From an uncultured bacterium (GTDB lineage: Bacteria; Patescibacteriota; Minisyncoccia; Phycocordibacterales; PALSA-1337): a DNA stretch of 8,051 nucleotides. The notes under the pieces were generated by a model. That model worked only from the letters and a program-made list of their open reading frames with translations, did not search any database and was not told the DNA's origin. The translations under genes were made by a program, and so were the position numbers. Below, piece after piece: positions 5,690 through 8,051 of the stretch (position 1 is the stretch's first letter; each line of letters starts with the position of its first letter). The DNA is taken from positions 1 to 8,051 of the forward strand of contig CAIPWS010000121.1 in assembly GCA_903868845.1 (NCBI GenBank), in the 5' to 3' direction.

Positions 5690-5709
5690 TATTAGGGTTA
5701 ATTCTAATA
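5690..5709. promoter_or_regulatory. Dyad in the leader of the 137-aa gene
   Basis: TATTAG (5690-5695) and CTAATA (5704-5709) form a 6-bp inverted repeat with an 8-bp centre, extended by two G-C pairs after a short bulge. It lies in the roughly 115-nt leader between promoter and start codon. It may be a leader hairpin or an operator half of the gene's own regulator. Confidence 0.35.
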
Positions 5710-5763
5710 GGCCAATTTCTATAGTGAACCATGAAGATTTTAAAAGAACCGCTTTACTTGACA

Positions 5764-5792
5764 AGTATATCATATCTATGTCTATATGTCAA
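5764..5792 (-). promoter_or_regulatory. Strong promoter of the 137-aa gene
   Basis: On the minus strand -35 TTGACA (5787-5792) and -10 TATACT (5764-5769) are spaced by exactly 17 bp, with a TG extension before the -10. A TTGACA in the opposite orientation at 5758-5763 makes an inverted repeat with the -35 that brackets the promoter, a plausible repressor-site arrangement. The start would be near 5757. Confidence 0.7.
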
Positions 5793-5810
5793 TAGGCTGA
5801 AAATCAATCA

Positions 5811-5852
5811 AAAACAACAAACCTCGCACTGCAAGAGGTTTGCTGTGCGAGG
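5811..5852 (-). terminator. Strong intrinsic terminator of the 129-aa gene
   Basis: On the minus strand CCTCGCAC (5852-5845) pairs with GTGCGAGG (5829-5822). An A-A mismatch and a further 4 bp (GCAA/TTGC) close a 5-nt loop, followed by TTTGTTGTTTT (5821-5811). It begins 8 bp after the stop codon. Confidence 0.8.
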
Positions 5853-5860
5853 TCGAGTCC

Positions 5861-6250
5861 TCAGAACTTAAACTGTCCGTAGAAAAAAGCTCCTCGCCCT
5901 CCACTTTTGTTGACACTGCTAGAACCGGGAATGGTAGCTTCTCCGATGACAGAAAAGCGATCATTAACCCTGTATAGAATCCTAGTACCGGCCACGATAC
6001 GCTCGTCATTGATGCTGGTCTGACCATCCCGTGGAATCAGTCCCACGTTCATCGTCAATCCTGGCGCATCAGTAATCTGCAAGACCAACCGGTTTTGTTC
6101 AAACCGATCAACCTTACGGGCAGTCACGGTGACTTGTCTAACTTCCAATACAGGTATAGCCGACGTGCAACAACTGTCACCTGAACTTTTTCCGACTACC
6201 ACCAGCAACAACATCCCCAGGACAACGGCTACGCTAACTTTTTTAGCCAT
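5861..6250 (-). CDS. Small exported protein of unknown function, 129 aa
   Basis: The N-terminus is a clear signal peptide: basic MAKK, a hydrophobic core at residues 5-20 (VSVAVVLGMLLLVVVG), then a polar KSSG where cleavage could occur. Two adjacent cysteines follow (27-28), but they are not in a convincing lipobox. The mature part alternates hydrophobic and polar residues as beta strands do (VRQVTVTARKV, RLVLQIT, RILYRVNDRFSVIGEATI) and ends GAFFYGQFKF. That aromatic, C-terminal-Phe ending resembles the last strand of outer-membrane beta-barrels, but the protein is too short for a normal barrel. The ATG at 6250 has AAGGAG 4 bp upstream. The gene has its own promoter and strong terminator and diverges from trpS. 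I do not recognise the family. Confidence 0.75.
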   Translation of the reverse strand: MAKKVSVAVVLGMLLLVVVGKSSGDSCCTSAIPVLEVRQVTVTARKVDRFEQNRLVLQITDAPGLTMNVGLIPRDGQTSINDERIVAGTRILYRVNDRFSVIGEATIPGSSSVNKSGGRGAFFYGQFKF

Positions 6251-6284
6251 ATATCTCCTTGTAAGAAACTATTTAACCTTTAAA

Positions 6285-6314
6285 AATATAACACGTTTAA
6301 GACTAACCTGTCAA
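6285..6314 (-). promoter_or_regulatory. Promoter of the exported-protein gene
   Basis: On the minus strand -35 TTGACA (6309-6314) and -10 TATATT (6285-6290) are spaced by 18 bp, and TG stands one base before the -10. The start would be near 6278, giving a short leader that carries the SD. It diverges from the trpS promoter about 46 bp away. Confidence 0.65.
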
Positions 6315-6359
6315 TAAGCAGCCAAGGGTCCGTGACCACTCCTTTAAAAGAGAATTTTC

Positions 6360-6368
6360 TGCTATTAT
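6360..6368 (+). promoter_or_regulatory. Extended -10 promoter, leaderless start of trpS
   Basis: TGCTATTAT is an extended -10 element, and exactly 7 bp separate TATTAT from the trpS ATG, the same spacing as at the RhuM-Fic gene. There is no SD and no good -35. The mRNA should begin at or next to the start codon. Confidence 0.6.
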
Positions 6369-6375
6369 TGTAACC

Positions 6376-7362
6376 ATGTTCGGTAAATCATCATCAAAAA
6401 ATAAAAAGATTTTGCTTTCAGGAGTTAAGCCAACTGGCCAAGCACATATTGGAAATTATTTCGGTGCCATGAAACAGTTCGTCGATTTACAAAATTCTGG
6501 TGAATATGAATGTTACTTTTTCATAGCTGACTATCATGCGCTAAATCTTATACAAGACCCCGCAGAAATGCGTAAACTTACAGAAGAGTTGGTATTAGAT
6601 TTTCTAGCTATCGGTTTAGATCCAAAGAAAGTCACCATATTCAAACAGTCAGACATTTCATCTCATACCGAGCTTGCTTGGATTTTCGATACCATAGTGA
6701 CGATGCCTTACCTCATGCGTGCACACGCATTCAAGGATGCTGAAGCAAAGGACAAAGAGATTAACGTAGGTACATTCAATTATCCAGTCCTGATGGCTGC
6801 AGACATTCTTCTATACAACACTGACGTTGTTCCAGTTGGTCAGGATCAAAAGCAACATGTCGAATACGCACGAGACATTGCTTTGAAGTTCAATCACATT
6901 TTCAAAAAGGAAATTTTCAAACTTCCTGAGCCGCTCATTTTGAATGCGGTTGCCACGGTTCCTGGAATAGATGGCCGTAAGATGTCGAAGTCGTACAGCA
7001 ATACTATTCCACTTTTTGCTACACGTGAGCAGATATCGAAGGCAGTTATGAGTATTGTCACTGACTCTGGTGGACCAGAAAATGGAGGCATTCCAGCAAA
7101 TGTTTACGCTATACACAAGCTCTTCAAGACAGAAGCTGAACTTAAGCCATTGTATGAAGCAAATAAAGGTAAGTACAAGGCATTGAAAGACGCACTTGTG
7201 GAAGATATAGATGCATTCATAAAACCTATGAGAGATAGACGTGCAGAACTCGCAAAGGATACGAAGATAGTAATCAATGTACTAGCCGATGCCGCAAAGA
7301 AAGCCAACAAAATTGCACAGATAAAGTTGGAAGAAGCCAAGGAAGCACTCGGTGTCATTTAA
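6376..7362 (+). CDS. trpS: Tryptophanyl-tRNA synthetase (EC 6.1.1.2), 328 aa
   Basis: This class I synthetase activates tryptophan with ATP and loads it onto tRNA-Trp in the cytoplasm. The HIGH-type motif appears as PTGQAHIGNY (residues 19-28, HIGN at 24-27) and the KMSKS loop is intact at 202-206. Between them are the family blocks MPYLMRAHAFKD, YPVLMAADILLYNTDVVPVG and DQKQHVEYARDIA, which bind tryptophan and the adenylate. A basic extension (KSSSKNKK) precedes the first strand. The length is normal for bacterial TrpS. The start is supported by the extended -10 box exactly 7 bp upstream. scpA follows after 43 bp, most of it heptad repeat, so the two are probably co-transcribed; a trpS-scpA neighbourhood also occurs in other bacterial lineages. 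Confidence 0.97.
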   Translation: MFGKSSSKNKKILLSGVKPTGQAHIGNYFGAMKQFVDLQNSGEYECYFFIADYHALNLIQDPAEMRKLTEELVLDFLAIGLDPKKVTIFKQSDISSHTELAWIFDTIVTMPYLMRAHAFKDAEAKDKEINVGTFNYPVLMAADILLYNTDVVPVGQDQKQHVEYARDIALKFNHIFKKEIFKLPEPLILNAVATVPGIDGRKMSKSYSNTIPLFATREQISKAVMSIVTDSGGPENGGIPANVYAIHKLFKTEAELKPLYEANKGKYKALKDALVEDIDAFIKPMRDRRAELAKDTKIVINVLADAAKKANKIAQIKLEEAKEALGVI

Positions 7363-7370
7363 CCTGGGCC

Positions 7371-7398
7371 TTTCCACTTTTAACTTTCCACTTTCAAC
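7371..7398 (+). repeat. Four perfect heptad units between trpS and scpA
   Basis: Consecutive units read TTTCCAC, TTTTAAC, TTTCCAC and TTTCAAC, all fitting TTTYNAC. The array ends 7 bp before the scpA ATG, replacing the usual SD region, just as the dnaJ array ends 8 bp before its ATG. Confidence 0.8.
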
Positions 7399-7405
7399 AT
7401 AGTCT

Positions 7406-8051
7406 ATGTCCTTCACCGAAAAAACTACATCCTTCGAAGGTCCTCTCGACTTACTTCTAGACCTCATTGAGAAGAAGAAACTTTTCATAAATGAAATATC
7501 ATTGGCCAAGGTTACAGACGACTTCATAGCTCACGTGAAGCAATTTGACAATATGCCGATGGGGGAGTCGGCTCACTTCATTCTGGTCGCATCGACTTTA
7601 TTGCTTATAAAATCAAAATCACTTTTACCAGAGTTGAATATCACCGAGGATGAAAAGTCTGACATGGATGATCTGGAGAAGCGCCTGAAGATTTATCAAC
7701 GTATAAAAGATGCCAGTAAAAAGATAAATGAAATATTTGGCGATAAAATGATTTTTGAACAGTCACAATCCAGACCAATGCAACCTGTTTTCGTACCAAA
7801 CCCTGAATTTACGCTGGAGAAGGCAAAGCAGACATTGGCCGACCTCATAAAACGTCTACCAAAGAAAGAAAACCTTCCACAAGTCGTAGTTCAGAAAGTT
7901 ATAAGTCTTGAGGAGATGATAGGTACGTTGACTACACGTATAACAAGTCATCTGAGCATGAGTTTCAAAGATTTTACAAAAGATCACAAAGAAAATCGAG
8001 TAAATATTATTATTTCTTTTCTCGCAATGCTTGTAATTGTCAAACAAGGTA
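7406..8051 (+). CDS. scpA: Segregation and condensation protein A, truncated by the window edge
   Basis: ScpA is the kleisin that bridges the SMC dimer and, with ScpB, forms the bacterial condensin that organises and segregates chromosomes. The frame is open to the window end (215 codons visible). The start at 7406 gives MSFTEKTTSFEGPLDLLLDL, where FEGPLDLLL (residues 10-18) is the signature of the family's N-terminal SMC-binding region. KLFINEISLAKVTDDFI follows, and then STLLLIKSKSLLPEL, another typical block. The end visible here (SLEEMIGTLTTRI, then NIIISFLAMLVIVKQG) belongs to the C-terminal winged helix, so probably only some 20-40 residues are missing. No SD is present; heptad repeats occupy the region before the ATG. 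scpB would be expected next, beyond the window. Confidence 0.95.
   Translation, partial: MSFTEKTTSFEGPLDLLLDLIEKKKLFINEISLAKVTDDFIAHVKQFDNMPMGESAHFILVASTLLLIKSKSLLPELNITEDEKSDMDDLEKRLKIYQRIKDASKKINEIFGDKMIFEQSQSRPMQPVFVPNPEFTLEKAKQTLADLIKRLPKKENLPQVVVQKVISLEEMIGTLTTRITSHLSMSFKDFTKDHKENRVNIIISFLAMLVIVKQG

Overview
The window is about 8 kb of bacterial DNA of moderate GC (roughly 40 % by eye) with tightly packed genes. It most resembles a Candidate Phyla Radiation (Patescibacteria, probably Parcubacteria-like) genome. The reasons are the style of the DnaK, DnaJ and TrpS sequences, several starts without a Shine-Dalgarno (SD) sequence or a leader, and short genes. This is an inference from protein style, not a database match. 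TGA ends the gene at 4950-5117 and no recognised gene reads through TGA, so the code appears standard.

Layout. Positions 1-300 hold no convincing protein gene. On the minus strand there is a well-formed small-RNA transcription unit (promoter 227-255, folded body, terminator at about 97-135) followed by a second leftward promoter (42-70). On the plus strand lie a small unrecognised gene (301-639), dnaK (679-2589), a RhuM-Fic/Doc fusion gene (2668-3705) wedged between the chaperone genes, and dnaJ (3762-4886). From 4890 to 6314 the minus strand carries three small genes: a 55-aa protein, a 137-aa protein with a possible helix-turn-helix, and a 129-aa exported protein. Each has its own terminator and SD, two have strong promoters and one a weak one. 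The plus strand then resumes with trpS (6376-7362) and scpA (7406 to the edge, cut off).

How the parts fit. DnaK and DnaJ form the Hsp70 chaperone pair, with no grpE in view. The RhuM-Fic protein between them is the most suggestive gene, because Fic enzymes modify proteins and one animal Fic enzyme modifies an Hsp70. TrpS charges tRNA-Trp, and ScpA is the kleisin of the SMC-ScpAB chromosome-segregation complex.

Two patterns run across genes. First, a degenerate 7-base repeat (minus-strand reading GTNRAAA, plus-strand TTTYNAC) sits just before the dnaJ and scpA starts, encodes the charged tail of DnaK, and recurs in the small gene before dnaK. One 42-bp stretch of it is a perfect inverted repeat flanking most of dnaK. 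Second, the plus-strand genes lack SD sequences, and two have an extended -10 box exactly 7 bp before ATG, implying leaderless mRNA. The minus-strand small genes have strong SDs, two of them with TTGACA-type promoters.
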